This document shows, in pieces, positions 37,100 to 49,415 of a DNA stretch of 64,000 nucleotides; the stretch's first letter is position 1; each line of letters starts with the position of its first letter. Position numbers and translations under genes: made by a program. Location of the stretch: assembly GCA_018340375.1 (NCBI GenBank), contig JAFFJZ010000010.1, forward strand, positions 11,408,001-11,472,000, given 5' to 3'. Source of the stretch: Gonatopus flavifemur. Taxonomy: Eukaryota > Arthropoda > Insecta > Hymenoptera > Dryinidae. The notes under the pieces are model-generated. The model was not told where the DNA came from. It ran no database searches and saw only the letters and a program-made list of their open reading frames with translations.

Positions 37100-38630
37100 A
37101 GACTCAGTGAAATGTGTTCTGTAAAATATGAACTTCATACGATTATCACAAGTTTTTCCCATTCTTTAATGGATTTTCCAGCTTCTCATTCTCAGTATCG
37201 AATTCCACGTCTCAAAAACTATGAAAATGCACACTTCATTCACTTTTGCATCAATTTGCAGAAATTGACACTTTTCTCATTCTCTCCTTTTACTTTGAAA
37301 TCAAGCAAACAATATCTTCTGATCAAAATAATATTCATTTGATTGAAAACCAAGATATGTTTCACTTGAATGCATCAATGTGGCTTTTTGAATGAATATT
37401 TCATGCTCTCTTACAGAGTTCTATATGCGAAACGAATGAATGTATGTTTGAATCAAAGAATCATTTATTCAATCGGAGGAAATTACATCTTCCTTTCCAT
37501 CTAAAACAACAGTTCATCGAAGTATCGTATTTATTTAGACAAATGAATTTCAGAGTTTGGATATTCAAATAAATCCAAAAAAGTTATTGAATAAATATTT
37601 ATTTCGCTCTATTGAAATAACATATCCATTTGAATGACTCAAAATTTATTTGATCAAACAAAACACTTTTATCTGTGTACAAAAATGATGCTGGAATGAG
37701 AAAACCTTATATGAATGAATATTTGAATAAACATTTATGAAACAATTGTAGAATTCGATTATTTTTAAGCAAAAGTGAAGTATTCTATTATGTTCCACAC
37801 GGTGGTTATTATAATTCAATCATTTGAATCATTTATTGTATCAAGCATACAAGAGCAAAAATGAAACATCATTATAATACTTGTGTCTGAGTAATGAGCG
37901 GCACGAGTTTAAGGCTATGTTGACACATCACGTTTTGTACCAACAGTGTCAACAGCAAGCCATTTTTCTTGGTTGTTAGTAGTTTTTGCGAGTCAAAACA
38001 ACATTAATAAAGAAGAGAAATATAAAAGTACGCATTTCATTGATATAAGAACATATGGATATGGAAAAATAAATCAAACCGTGAATTTTCATTATGGGTT
38101 CGCATCTTTTCTTCCAATGGAAAAAAATCTAAATGAAACCTAGGGCTTCGGTGGACTGGAGGTGGAGAATTGATGGAGAAATGGGAGCCGTGGAAATGAG
38201 GAAGAGTTCCCGTTGAGGCAACGGAAAGGCGACGGAAAAATGTCCGTCCCCTGTATTTTCGATATAATTCATATTGATGCATTTACATAACCAAATCTGA
38301 ATGTATGAATTAATGAATTTGAGTTTTATCGAAAATACAGGGGATGGGCATTCCTCCGTCGCCTCAACGACTCTCTCTCCCTTATTTCCACGGCTCCTAT
38401 TCCTCCACCAATTCTCCACCTTCAGGCCACCGAAGTCCTAGGTGGAAGATCGGTGGTCGTGCTGTACGGGAATGACTCCAGCCAGAAACGACCATACCAC
38501 CTGAATGCCGTGAAAATTTGAAATGCCATGCATGAGATTTGTTTTTTTTCAAATGCATTTCAAAATCACAACTGAGCTTCCCAAAAAATTTATTTGTTTA
38601 TTGATTCCATTGTATATTGTATTCGATACT
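37100..38630. other. Mostly unassigned; inverted repeat at 38140-38440
   Basis: From 38140 to 38440, CTAGGGCTTCGGTGGACTGG ... GGAGAATTGATGGAG pairs with CTCCACCAATTCTCCACCTT ... CACCGAAGTCCTAGG. The arms continue through ACAGGGGACGGACATTTTTCC-like words to a centre near 38290. I see no protein motif and no clear duplication. Confidence 0.5.
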
Positions 38631-38632
38631 GT

Positions 38633-39849
38633 CCTTGTTGAAAAAACCCAGCATGGTCCAACATGGAACCAATTTGGTCCCAGCTGGCTCAACTTGGTTC
38701 CGGATGGACCAACTTGTTCCCAGCTGGAATAACTTGGTTTCACCATACTGGCCATGATGGTTGGCCCAACAAGCAATAGGGGACCAGCTTGGTTCGATTG
38801 GACCAACTTGGTCCCAGTTGAATCAAGTTGGTTGCATCATACAGACCATTATGGATGGCCCAACAACCAATAAGAGACCATTGGTCCCTAATTTCTTGGA
38901 ATTCTTCTCAGTGCTCCATTTCCACGTGGATGAAATTTTGTGAGTGTATGCAGCAGTATTCTCGATTGAAGGGATTTTTCAAGACCTCTCAACTTTGTTC
39001 ATTGCTATTTAATGACAGTTTAACCTGTCGATTGAATTATTTTATTCTTTTTTGATTGAAATCGAGGAAGGAAAGAAATATATCAGCATTATAATGATAT
39101 TATATTCAAAAATATTCACATCGCAATTGTAGGAATTCATTATTTGAACAAAATATTCTGTGTCAACATTGCCAGAATTTCAATTATTCTGTTTCATAAT
39201 ACGTATGAACACTATATATAGCGTAAAACAGTGTACAAATACTGTACACTATATATTTTGAAAATATTTCATTTTATTCGATTGAAGAAGTTTTTCAACC
39301 GTATAAAGTTTTTCTCCTTCCTCTGTGAGCCAACAGGAATTAGTAGGACCTGAAACAGCTCAATTGATCCTTTACAGATGATCACCAATCCTGCGAAAGA
39401 TTGATTAATTCCTGCAAGGAACGAGTTAAATATCTTGCTTCTACTGGATCCAACTACACCCGAAAATCACTATAATAATCGACAATTGCAAATTTTGGAA
39501 AATGATTCTTTCTGAATTATTCACAAATGAAAAGGAAATCTCGGAATGCCAGCGAGATGAAGCTCTAGTAAAATATAATAAAAATTCAAACCCCTGGGTA
39601 ATTCTGCTTCATACTACTAAAGTTTTGAGGATTCACTTATTGCTATCACAGTTTATATTGAATACGGTCTGACTTATGTCAGGATGTCAGTAAAGTATGT
39701 CAGTATAGGGGACCTAGGTAGGACCATGTTGGTCCCATATGGGTAGGTCCTACCCAGCATGGTCTCACCTTCCATGGTCCAAACATGTAACCAAATTCCT
39801 ACTGGTCCCACCCAGCATGGTCGAACCCAACTGGGTTTTTTCAACAGCG
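38633..39849. mobile_element. Foldback element with CCTTG/CGCTG ends, TSD GT
   Basis: The left end CCTTGTTGAAAAAACCCAGC and the inverted right end CGCTGTTGAAAAAACCCAGT look like diverged CACTGTTGAAAA termini (compare 22436). Flanks are GT at 38631-38632 and GT at 39850-39851. The subterminal parts are arrays of GGTCCCAGCTGG, AACTTGGT and CCAACATGG words. The centre is AT-rich and shows nothing recognisable. Confidence 0.6.
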
Positions 39850-39881
39850 GTAGACACGAATCTCGGCTCATGTGACTGTTA

Positions 39882-40129
39882 TACGGAGAGGAATTTATTT
39901 AGAAAGATTATCATTGTATTCGTAAACTAAAACTATTCAGAAAAATCAGACAATAACTTATAACATAACTCCTAATCATTGCCAGTTGTAATGGTAAGAA
40001 TCCAAATTAATCTCGATTTTTACAGCTGAAAATGATTAGGAGTTAGGTTATCATTGATTGTCTGATTTTTCCGAATAGTTCTAGTTTACGAATAAAATGG
40101 TAATCTTCCCAAATGAATTTCTCTCCATA
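39882..40129. mobile_element. TACGGAG foldback MITE, probable TSD TA
   Basis: The arms TACGGAGAGGAATTTATTTA and inverted TATGGAGAGAAATTCATTTG continue through ATTCGTAAACTA and CAGACAAT. TA flanks at 39880-39881 and 40130-40131. It is likely a diverged CACGGAG type (compare 36894). The exact ends are uncertain by about 2 bases. Confidence 0.65.
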
Positions 40130-40134
40130 TAATC

Positions 40135-41575
40135 AATTTTTATTCATATGTAATAAATATCGAGTGTTTCAAAATTTCGTGGAAATCCTTCCCATGCGTT
40201 ATTGTGAAATCAGAATCCAATAATTTTCCGTTTGGAAGAACTTTATTTCAAGATTAGTTCTTGAGATATGATTGGATTCTTAGATTTTTTAGATGTTGTT
40301 TTTTTCTCAAATCGCAACCACTAAAACCAATTGTGTGTTACATACTTGAGCCTGACACCATTCGTTGAGTTGGCAAACGACAGATCTCTGGGAAAAAATT
40401 GAACTTCTCTCTTATTTTTCAATTCGAAATTATAGCAGTTAGAAATTTGCTGGGTTCCAGCCAATCAAAATTCAGCAACTTCGAATCATTATAGTTCCAA
40501 ACCAAAGTTATTGAGTAACACCTTGATAGTCTTTCTTCATCAGTTCTTCCCTTTCAGCGCCTTATCGATCATAGGAAAGAACTTGTGATATTTCTACCAA
40601 GGAAATATACCCTGCTGTTAGGGTAGGGAATTTTCTTAAATAATTCACTCACCGCAACTCATAACTCTTCAGATTTCCATCTAAAACAATTCGGTTAATA
40701 CACTTCGCAAACGAAAAGAAGTCCAAAAATACTTCGACGACTTCATCTGCTCGCAGCTGTCACCTGGATTTAGATGAGAATTCGTCAGATGTTCGATAGA
40801 TAAAGCAATGTCATCGATAAAGAAATGATGGTGAATATTGAAAATCCGTCCCTTTTTTTTCACTTCACGACAGAAGGTTCAATTTTTGGTCCATGAGAAA
40901 ACAGATCATAGAATATGAAAATTCGCTTCATGTGGACGTTTAGTGATTGATTTGTGATGTCTGTGAATTTGAAATGGGAAGTGATACGCAATTTCCAGCA
41001 TGACTCATCGTAAATACTCGGTGGGAAGTCTGTTCAATGATATCGGAATATCAATGTACGGTGGAAGTTGCCAGGGACGTACTGAAGATCCAGTATTGAC
41101 AGGGCTGTATGAAAGGATTGCAACGAGGTTTTCAATGTTTGTTGAGTGAATATCAATGCTAGATTTTGAAACTTCATTTGCGCATAGTCCAGAGTGGAAA
41201 CTTGTCTATATTAGCTTAGATGCCTCGTGTATTGTGATTTTTTATTCTCCTGCTAATCATCGTTACGTGCCGTGTGATTAGAAATTCCTTGTGGCAAAAA
41301 TTTGTGACGATGCAAGCGCATTGAATTGTGAATACAGACAACACTTTGATTCGAGTCTTATGTAAAACTTCAGATTGGTACTGTTAAATTCGGTTATCAC
41401 AGGTGAACAAAAATTGCACTAAAAATCACCTTATTTTTTAGAGATTGTCAGTGAGGAGTTTTTCAGAGTTTGAACAAATTTTCTAAGATTTTCAGAGTTG
41501 TGTAGTGAAATTTAAGAAGATATCCAGAAGTTTTCAGAGAAACTTCACTAGGGTATTTTCGTCAAAGTTGACAAA
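40135..41575. other. No recognisable feature
   Basis: I found no repeat ends, arrays or protein motifs here. Confidence 0.45.
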
Positions 41576-41578
41576 TGC

Positions 41579-41793
41579 ATGTTGCTGAAGTTTGAATCGT
41601 TTATTCACACGAATTAGTAATCGGATTAAGAAATACTGAGCTATTGAAGATGTAAAATCTTGCAATACGTCCTTCGAATAGGGTTTCCACTCCCAAGGAG
41701 TAAATTCAAGAATTAGAAAATTGATCATTCATTAGACATTCAGAGTTTGAATTTTCATTCCGTTTCTATAAACGACTCAAAATTCAAGAACAC
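41579..41793. repeat. GAAGTTTGAATCG MITE, copy C
   Basis: The left end is ATGTTGCTGAAGTTTGAATC and the right end is CGTTTCTATAAACGACTCAA followed by TTCAAGAAC. It is the same terminal pattern as copies A and B. Confidence 0.6.
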
Positions 41794-41969
41794 GACGAAT
41801 CCCACGGTTGAAATTTGTATCAGTTCCAAACTTGATCAGGAAATACTCCTGCTCCGAGAGAACGCAGACCTTCACGTTCGGTGGGCGTTTATTGGACCAT
41901 CAAATGTTTGGACCTTCAATAGACCTTTATTGAACATTCTTGGGATCTTCGTGCTCTCTTGGGGATACT

Positions 41970-43410
41970 ACAAAACTCCCTTTACTGTACAAAAAAACTT
42001 TTGAATTTAGATTGAGTCATGACTGAATTTAAGACGCAGCCAAAAGAAGCTTACTTTAAGTGTAAGCACAAAAAACAACCGCCGCTACAATGGGAAGGAT
42101 TGAATTTCAGTCAATTTTCAAATTAAGATGCAGCCAATTATTGAAGCCACACTTTTTACAGTGTTTATATCAACATCTCGCTACTCTCTTTCGATATCAA
42201 CAATAGCGAAATAACAAAATTGTAATGGGAGCGAAGAGAATTCCATCCAGCACTTTGGAATCATAAAATCATTAGAATCCAAACCAGAATGGATTCAGAA
42301 TGAAAATGTCTAAAGATACAGAAGAGGGAAAGAATGATAGTATCCATTCCAAGAATAAACGTATCTATGATTCTTGAGACAGTCTGTCACTCGCAGATAT
42401 TGGTATCAATATTTTGGATACATTATATGCATACAACACTCGATACAATGGAGGAATGAAGAGAATGAATGACAATAGCCTATCAGTCTCGGTGTTTTTT
42501 TTATCTAAATAGAACAAATCGAAACGCATTGTTAGGGAAAATGTTATAAATGCTGTATGCAATACAATCTAGGTTATGAGAAATAAACTATACGAGAGAG
42601 AAATCCACATTCCAACGTACCGGAAACTGATACACCCAAATTAGCACAATCGAATAGAACTCGGTACGGTACAGTTTCTATGTTACGAAGCTTTGGGGTC
42701 GGAAGATAGCTGTGCAGAGGTGAAGTGCTACAGTATTGATGTGCTATTTATGTGCTCCATATTCACACATGTTCCTATTATCGTGTTCCCACGCATTCCA
42801 CGTTGAACGTTATCATATTGTATTCGAAAATTGGTTGTGAATACAAGGTTCTTCTTTAGAATACTAAGAGAATGCTCTTCGTGACCTACGATGACATGAA
42901 AGAACTACCAAATTGTATTGTGCTATCAAAGAACTCTCATATCGACTTTCATTCCAAGGTTTGAGGGTGATCGTGAAAAGATCTGAACCCGAATTATTAT
43001 TACTCAGCAAAAAAAAAACCACCTTGAGTTACATTTTTTCCATCTTTGAACCTCAAATATACTATGCATTTTACATCACTCCTATAAATCTTTTCAATTC
43101 TTGTATGAAACCATTGAAAAACAAGTGGTTCATATGAGGCTCCTCTGTTAATACAAGAATTTTGACAAAATATAAATTCGAGTAAAAGAGAATGTGAATG
43201 AAAGAATGATATTAATCAAGTTCTTTGCTCAAGCAAAGTCTTTTAAATACAATTTGTACTCAAATTCTAATCTATATAGTTATGTATTTGATTACATCCC
43301 GCGCGCGGTTTTCGGCATTTTGGAGGCTTTATATTGTGTGTGGAACAGCTATTACCGTCTCGCGACCTTTGGTACGACTATCAAAACAACCGCGAACTTG
43401 GCCCCAATGG
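41970..43410. other. No recognisable feature
   Basis: AT-rich sequence with chance-length open frames only. A CACGGAGAAAA motif at 43415 resembles the left end of the CACGG MITEs, but no matching right end was found before the mariner. Confidence 0.4.
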
Positions 43411-43626
43411 AATACACGGAGAAAACCCTTCACTAGGGAGTACACACGGCTGCGTAACAACGGAACCCTAACCGAAATTTCCCAGACAAAAAACCAAATT
43501 CTCACATGCCAAAATATCCCCACCAAAAGAACCCAGCCCAGAATTATCCCAATTACTGGGCAACCCGCCCACAATAACCCAGAAAGAAACCACCTAAATT
43601 GCTTTAGAACACAATCATGAAGTTTA

Positions 43627-44910
43627 TTAGGTGTACAAATAAGTTTCCGTGGTTTGTCAAAAGATGGCCCCACCAGAAGGTTATGGAGAAATTGTCAGAT
43701 GTAAAACGTAATATCCCAAGTTTAGTCATCTGGCAACACCATAACCTTAAAGTACTAGTGATTCCGTATCAGCATCACGTAATTTTTTTCGTGCAAAAAT
43801 GTCAAGTTTTATTCCGAATAAGCATCATTTGCGGGAACTTTTGATTTACTTCTTTAATGTGAAAAAATCTGCAGCTGAGGCGCATCGATTGCTTCTAGAA
43901 GCATATGGTGAAGCTGCTTTAAGTGAGAGAAGTTGTCAGGAATGGTTTCAAAAGTTTAAGAACGGTGAGTTTGACGTTAAAGACAAAGAACGCAGTGGAA
44001 GGCCGAAAGTGTACGAAGACATGGAATTAGAAGTACTATTGGAGGAAGATTCGTCCCAAACGCAAAGAGAACTTGCACTTACTCTACAAGTGACTCAACA
44101 AGCAATTTCACATCGTTTAAAATCGTTAGGAATGATTCAAAAACAAGGAAATTGGGATCCATATGAACTAAAGCCGAGAGACGTTGAAAGCCGAATATTC
44201 ATGAGTGAAATGCTGCTTGCCAGGAATAAAAAAAGAGTTTTTGCATCGTATAGTCACTGGTGACGAAAAATGGATTCACTACGATAATCCAAAGAAGAGA
44301 AAGTCATGGGTTAAGCCCGGCGAACCATCAACATCGACAGCTAAGCCGAATATTCATGGAAAAAAACTCATGCTGTGTATTTGGTGGGATCAGCTTGGTG
44401 TCGTGTATTATGAATTGCTGAAACCAAGCGAAACCATTACTGGAGCTCTCTACCGAACACAATTGATGAGATTGAGTCGGACACTTAAGGAAAAACGCGC
44501 CCATTACTACTCCAGACACGACAAAATTATTCTTTTACACGATAATGCTCGTCCACATGTTGCGGCGCCGGTAAAAACATACTTGGAAACACTCAACTGG
44601 GAAGTTTTACCCCACCCGCTGTATTCACCAGACTTAGCCCCTTCTGATTATCACCTGTTCCGGTCGATGGCACATGGTCTGTCTGAGCAGCGCTTCACAT
44701 CATATGAAGACACCAAAAATTTGGTAGATTTGTGGATAGCGTCAAAAGATGAAGAGTTTTTTCGACGGGGTATCCGAATGTTGCCAGAAAGATGGGGAAA
44801 AGTAGTGGCAAATGATGGAAAATACTTTGAATAAAACGTAATGTACTTTTCCTTTACAATAAATTCCTAATTTTTTATAAAAAACCGCGGAAACTTATTT
44901 GTACACCTAA
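43627..44910 (+). mobile_element. mauritiana-type mariner, 1284 bp, TSD TA
   Basis: The ends are TTAGGTGTACAAATAAGTTT and inverted TTAGGTGTACAAATAAGTTT, identical for at least 20 bases. TA flanks both sides (43625-43626 and 44911-44912). It carries one transposase gene with a single frameshift. Its last 82 bases match the copy cut by the window start, so this lineage appears the youngest mariner here. Confidence 0.95.
43799..44834 (+). pseudogene. mauritiana-type mariner transposase, one frameshift
   Basis: Transposase of the Mos1-like (mauritiana) mariner subfamily. From ATG at 43799 the frame shows an N-terminal helix-turn-helix pair and the ERSGRP linker, then shifts within a run of seven A at 44228-44234. 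With six A the downstream frame would follow directly, giving 345 codons including the stop, the family's usual length. The triad is complete: TGDEKW (44262-44264), LHDNARPH (44541-44543) and PSDYHLF (44646-44648), with 34 residues between the second and third D. No other stop or shift is seen. A homopolymer shift could also be an assembly error, in which case the gene could be intact. The subfamily call rests on overall resemblance to Mos1-type proteins. Confidence 0.93.
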
Positions 44911-44912
44911 TA

Positions 44913-45560
44913 TTATTCACAAAAATACAAAAAACTCATTTTTCCAACATGGTATGAATTACAAACAGGTAATAAACAAAATAATCAGCGATGCCATACA
45001 AACCAAATTATTACCTCACACCTACCCACTTACAATAATTACAATAATGACATGAATTTAAGATTACTTATAAAAAAATATTGTGAGCAACGCTACATGA
45101 ATAACCAATCGAATCTCCACCATCATATACCATCACAACTTTCTTTATCCTTGCATCTAAATCCACGTACTTTCTGCATTTAGGATTACATACATCTCTC
45201 CCTGCAAGAGAACACACTGAACAAAACGAAACAAAACAAACACACAGAACAAAAACACACTGAACATGAACATGATACTTTGAATACGCTGATAATATCG
45301 GAAATGATAATAGAAATGTTTCTCATCATCGAACAAGACGACTTTCGAAATGATATAGAATTTATATACCATTACACTCATACTCGTATTATCAAGTATT
45401 TTCCATTAATTATTCAATCCAATCAATTAAATCAATTCAATTGATTGAGTTAGTAATCAATATTTTGTAAATAATCAAACTTATCATTATTATGAATTAT
45501 TATAAAAATTATTTTCATTTATATTTGATAAATTACATCTTTTATTCAGCCTATTGAGAC
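44913..45560. other. No recognisable feature
   Basis: AT-rich sequence with A-rich tracts and AACACACTGAACA-type short repeats near 45205-45270. Nothing coding is recognisable. Confidence 0.4.
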
Positions 45561-45733
45561 TATCAGCTCATTTAGTTCACAGATCTTTTGCTCGGGACGT
45601 TTTACGTAGGATTATTTGAAAACAGGATCAACCAGTGCTGAGATATTTTGCAGGGGGACCTTTTGCCTGAGATCATTTGTCATGAAGTATTATGACCCGG
45701 ATATTTGAACATGACACCAGTCCACACGACTGG

Positions 45734-45900
45734 CTCGTGCAGAAAAATCATTTCAACACTATCGTTTGATGTAGTAACACGAATCAGTCGTGTCTCTACA
45801 GTATAGAGTGGTTTTCCTACACTATTCTCTATTGTGGAGACACGACTGATCCGTGTTACTACAGTAACCAGTAGTGTTGAAATAAGTTTTTTGCATAACA
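45734..45900. repeat. Foldback repeat with about 80-bp arms
   Basis: The left arm TTTCAACACTATCGTTTGAT ... TAACACGAATCAGTCGTGTC pairs with GACACGACTGATCCGTGTTA ... AGTAGTGTTGAAA on the right. The outermost bases (CTCGTGCAG and CTGCATAAC-like) are diverged, so the ends and duplication are unresolved. Confidence 0.65.
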
Positions 45901-46017
45901 CTGGACAAACGTGTGGGCTACAGTACCTCTTACAGTGTAGGATTTAATCCGTGTATTCTCTCACCAGCCTGAGTTGTTTGATCTCAGAAGTCAGAGACTG
46001 GATCATACCTAGCCAAC

Positions 46018-46095
46018 AAAATCAAGGCAGTGTTTCCAGCAGCGATGCTACTATTCACTTATACATTCAAAAGTTCCTTGTGAATATCCAGACAG
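46018..46095. repeat. Fragment of the 29371-29682 family
   Basis: CCTAGCCAACAAAATCAAGG through CTATTCACTTATACA matches the left part of 29371-29682, then similarity ends. Confidence 0.55.
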
Positions 46096-46566
46096 CACAC
46101 AAGTCTCTTTTGAGTTCGCATATGTTCTTTTACTTATTTCTCAGCTTTAAGTTCATCGATTTCAACGTTTTTTTTTCAATTCGTACGAGAAGACTCAAAG
46201 AAGAAGAGAATTTGAATGAGAAAGCCTGAAATACCCCCTGACAAAAGATATTTCACAATAAGAGAATATATTGTTGAAAAATTCTTCGATAATTGTGTGT
46301 TTTGAAAAATGTCACGTTTGAAGAATAAGAGAAGGTACAGTGCGATTTAAAATATGATAGATGAACAACTGCAAAGTTCAAATTTGATAAAATATCACTA
46401 ATATCATAGTCCGTTTGAAAAAAAATATTTGTTCGGTTAGATGAAACTAAACGATTTTTCAATTTGGTTGAAAGCGAAGTTTTGATGAGAAATGTTCTTA
46501 TAATAAAAATATAGTTGAAAAATATAAACAAAGTGCTTTTATCATTATGAATAATAAGTGTAATAA

Positions 46567-46697
46567 TCCTGGTAAAAACGAAGTGTAACAAAATACATTC
46601 GCGATGCATGCCACGGCGCGAAACACCACTCCGGATACATTCGGATGAACCTCGCATTGCACTGTAACTACAGTGTAATACTTTATTTTCACCAGGG
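46567..46697. mobile_element. 131-bp CCC/GGG MITE, TSD AA
   Basis: The left end is TCCTGGTAAAAACGAAGTGT (first base changed from C) and the inverted right end is CCCTGGTGAAAATAAAGTAT. AA flanks both sides (46565-46566 and 46698-46699). Confidence 0.62.
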
Positions 46698-46807
46698 AAT
46701 GTTTATAATCAGTTTTTGCCAATCAGCTCGGTACATCAAGACAACAAAGCACGTGTTATAACTTCGATCTCGTTATCTGCCAAAAACAATACAATTATAT
46801 CAACATA

Positions 46808-48142
46808 CCCAGATAGAAAACCGTGCTATGCATTTTCATAACATAACATGCTTGGAATAACTTGCCGTCAACTTGGTATTGTAACCATAACTCAGCTTGT
46901 TAGGGGTGCACGTGATGGTCAAATCATGCATTCATCATGGGACTATTCGCTCCGCACAGCATGTTCGCATAAGCATAGTGAAATGCGGAAACACCTTGAT
47001 ACCATCATGGCAGAATTCACGTGTGAAACAGTTTATAGAATTATTCCTGCATTATCGACGCATTTTTGTACCATATAATGCTGCTTTGATGGGGCCAACA
47101 ACATGGCTTATTTTTCTGAGAAAAATTTTCTCACTGTGATGTGGTTGAACATCGTACCAATTATGGTATGTCCAACAATTGTGTCAAGTTATGTGACGCG
47201 ACATCCAAGAATTATGTTACCACGTTTTGCTGTGGCAAAAACCTAAAACTTGATGAAGCGTTTCGAGTCAGTATCACATTACTCAGTGAACAATTTCAAG
47301 AATACTTCATAAAACATCACAATACATCGATTTTGGTCAGGAAAATTGGATCCAATCTACCGTTGGAAATTATTTATCAGAATGATCAGTGCCAAGAGCT
47401 GGGAATCCCAGGTTTGGTGTTAGTTTCAAAAATTACTGTTGAAAGAAAAAAACAGTTTCGTTTGAGAAATCTAGAAATGTTTATCGGTTGAATATTGTGT
47501 CTTATTTCCATTCTTTTTTCAAAATTTGTATTCAAAAATTTCAGGACCACCAATGTTTATCGCCTGATAAAAAAGTTTCATTGAATCTCATCAAATCTCA
47601 TTGAAATTGGGCAAAGGTCTCGTTGAATCTCATCTCATCATTCGTCAATGAGATTTGGTCAGTTTCATAAATTTCTCCAACGATAATCTCATTCGAAAGC
47701 ATCAATTCTCAATGAATCTCGGACAATGTTCTGAGAAAATCTCATGGAGCTGCATTATGTTCGGTTCAATGGGTTTCTTTTACCGGTGTCAATAAGGTAT
47801 CAATTATTGAATCTATGCTCATATATTATGAAACATACTACAATGAATTCTTTCGGATTTCATCGCCGTGGTATGCGTTAATAATGAATCGATTATGGTG
47901 GAACGGAATGTTTTCACATAATGCATCCATAATACATGAATTATGACACCATGATTCGCTCTTGTTTCAGATGCCACATCGCGCATCGATAATTCATCAA
48001 TTGTTGTGAAACATGATGTTCGCATAGATTGTCACCAATAACGATGTTTAATACGGAAACACCTTGGTACCATCATGCCAACATTCTTTTTCATACCATG
48101 GCTCCATTATGGTACCATTATGAACACATTTTTCTATCTGGG
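46808..48142. mobile_element. CCC/GGG element with CATCATGGTACC words
   Basis: The ends are CCCAGATAGAAAACCGTGC and inverted CCCAGATAGAAAAATGTGTT, 13 bases identical. The flanks are TA on the left and ATA on the right, so a TA duplication fits only if one A was gained. The interior has many CATGGTACCATCATGG-like words. It contains the nested element 47562-47788 and an open frame of 116 codons (47141-47491) with no recognisable domain. Confidence 0.6.
47562..47788. mobile_element. CCC/GGG-type element with GAATCTCATTGA words, TSD TC
   Basis: The left end GCCTGATAAAAAAGTTTCAT and the inverted right end CACCGGTAAAAGAAACCCAT are diverged forms of CCCTGGTAAAA. TC flanks both sides (47560-47561 and 47789-47790). 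The interior word GAATCTCATTGA is shared with 48967-49202. Confidence 0.5.
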
Positions 48143-48556
48143 ATACTTCACTTTTCATGAAATATATACACGTGAACAACAAATAATGATTCAATTGAAC
48201 ATTCCTATTCGCATTTTTAGTTTCTACAAATTGATGATTTTCTTCGTATCTACGCACACTGGGTGAAACTAACCCTGTAACTGGAATACGAACCCTCTAG
48301 GTCAGCTGTTTACAGGATTGTGAGGATGTCGAACGGGGAATTTGTAGAGGGCGTACGTAAGTTTTTTCCCTTCGAGTCTCAGCTCCCCACTCCTTCACCC
48401 TTTCGAATGCGGCAAGTTCGAAAAACAAGCCGGGTTACTCTAACCCAGGGTGTGCACTGAGGGTTAAAAATTCATGGGATATTCTAAATGAGCACATAGA
48501 GTATCAAAAGAATTCTTGGAGGGTTCTTGTTGAATACATTTCTCAAAATCAAGGTA

Positions 48557-48715
48557 CCCAAGCATTAAAAGGGAGCTTCAGTTTGCCGAACGAGCGCCCT
48601 TGCGTCAGAGGGCACTGATGTTCTCACTAACACAAATATGGTTTAGTGAGAACATCAGTGCCCTCTGACGCAAAGCCGCTCGTTCGGCAAACTCAAGCTC
48701 CCATTAATGCTTGGG
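48557..48715. mobile_element. 159-bp CCC/GGG MITE, near-perfect palindrome, TSD TA
   Basis: The arms CCCAAGCATTAAAAGGGAGC and inverted CCCAAGCATTAATGGGAGC continue through CAGTTTGCCGAACGAGCG and TCAGAGGGCACTGATGTTCT. TA flanks both sides (48555-48556 and 48716-48717). The two arms are nearly identical, so this copy is probably young. Confidence 0.85.
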
Positions 48716-48966
48716 TACCCTGCTCAAAATACACATAGAAAATGCATGGAGTATTCGTAAAGACTACCCGTTATGATAGTGAATATGAATCTTTATGGAA
48801 GTTCAAAATGTAGTCTTGGTCTGCCCAAAAGAATGTATAACGAATCCCTATTCCAAATGTCCGGCAGATAATTTTCTGTCAGGATTTGGTCGGTTTTTGT
48901 CCGAGGCATGATGATTTCCGACGGAACCAGACAGAATCTTGACCGGAATTCTTGACCATGAACTTC

Positions 48967-49202
48967 CCCTGGTTTAAAAAAACCATTGATTCTCGCCAAA
49001 TCTCACTAAATTACAGTTGAACTTGGACAATGTTCTGGCCGAATCTCATCCAGCAAATGTCAATGAGATATGGTCAGAAAGAACAGTCGATTCTTGCCAA
49101 ATGTCACTGAATCTGGCCAAATATCATTGATTCTCGGACAATGTTCTCGCCGAATCTCATTTAATTTCATTTGTCAGGAGTAATGGATTCTTTCAACCAG
49201 GG
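48967..49202. mobile_element. CCC/GGG element with GAATCTCATTGA words, TSD TC
   Basis: The ends are CCCTGGTTTAAAAAAACCAT and inverted CCCTGGTTGAAAGAATCCAT. TC flanks both sides (48965-48966 and 49203-49204). The interior repeats TCTCGCCAAATCTCA and TTCTCGGACAATGTTCTC. Confidence 0.75.
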
Positions 49203-49415
49203 TCGATCAACAAGAATTCAATCACAGTTTTCCTGGATTTGTAAACGTCTTTGGATAAAAGTAATGTCCAAGATACAATTAGTAGTATATTTTTTTTTAC
49301 AAATTGATTGAATAGTTGCGTGTACGAGATTTTAAGAGTGCTTAATATAGTGAAGTGAATTATGGAATGTAATAATCAGTTAGTAATCAATTTCAGTGCA
49401 AGAAATATATAATAC

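Noticed and set aside
43415..43626. CACGGAGAAAA motif as a complete MITE
   Set aside because: No inverted partner was found before or after the mariner insertion; only a possible left end.
47141..47491. 116-codon open frame inside the 46808-48142 element as its transposase
   Set aside because: No catalytic motif, too short, and the rest of the element is non-coding word repeats.
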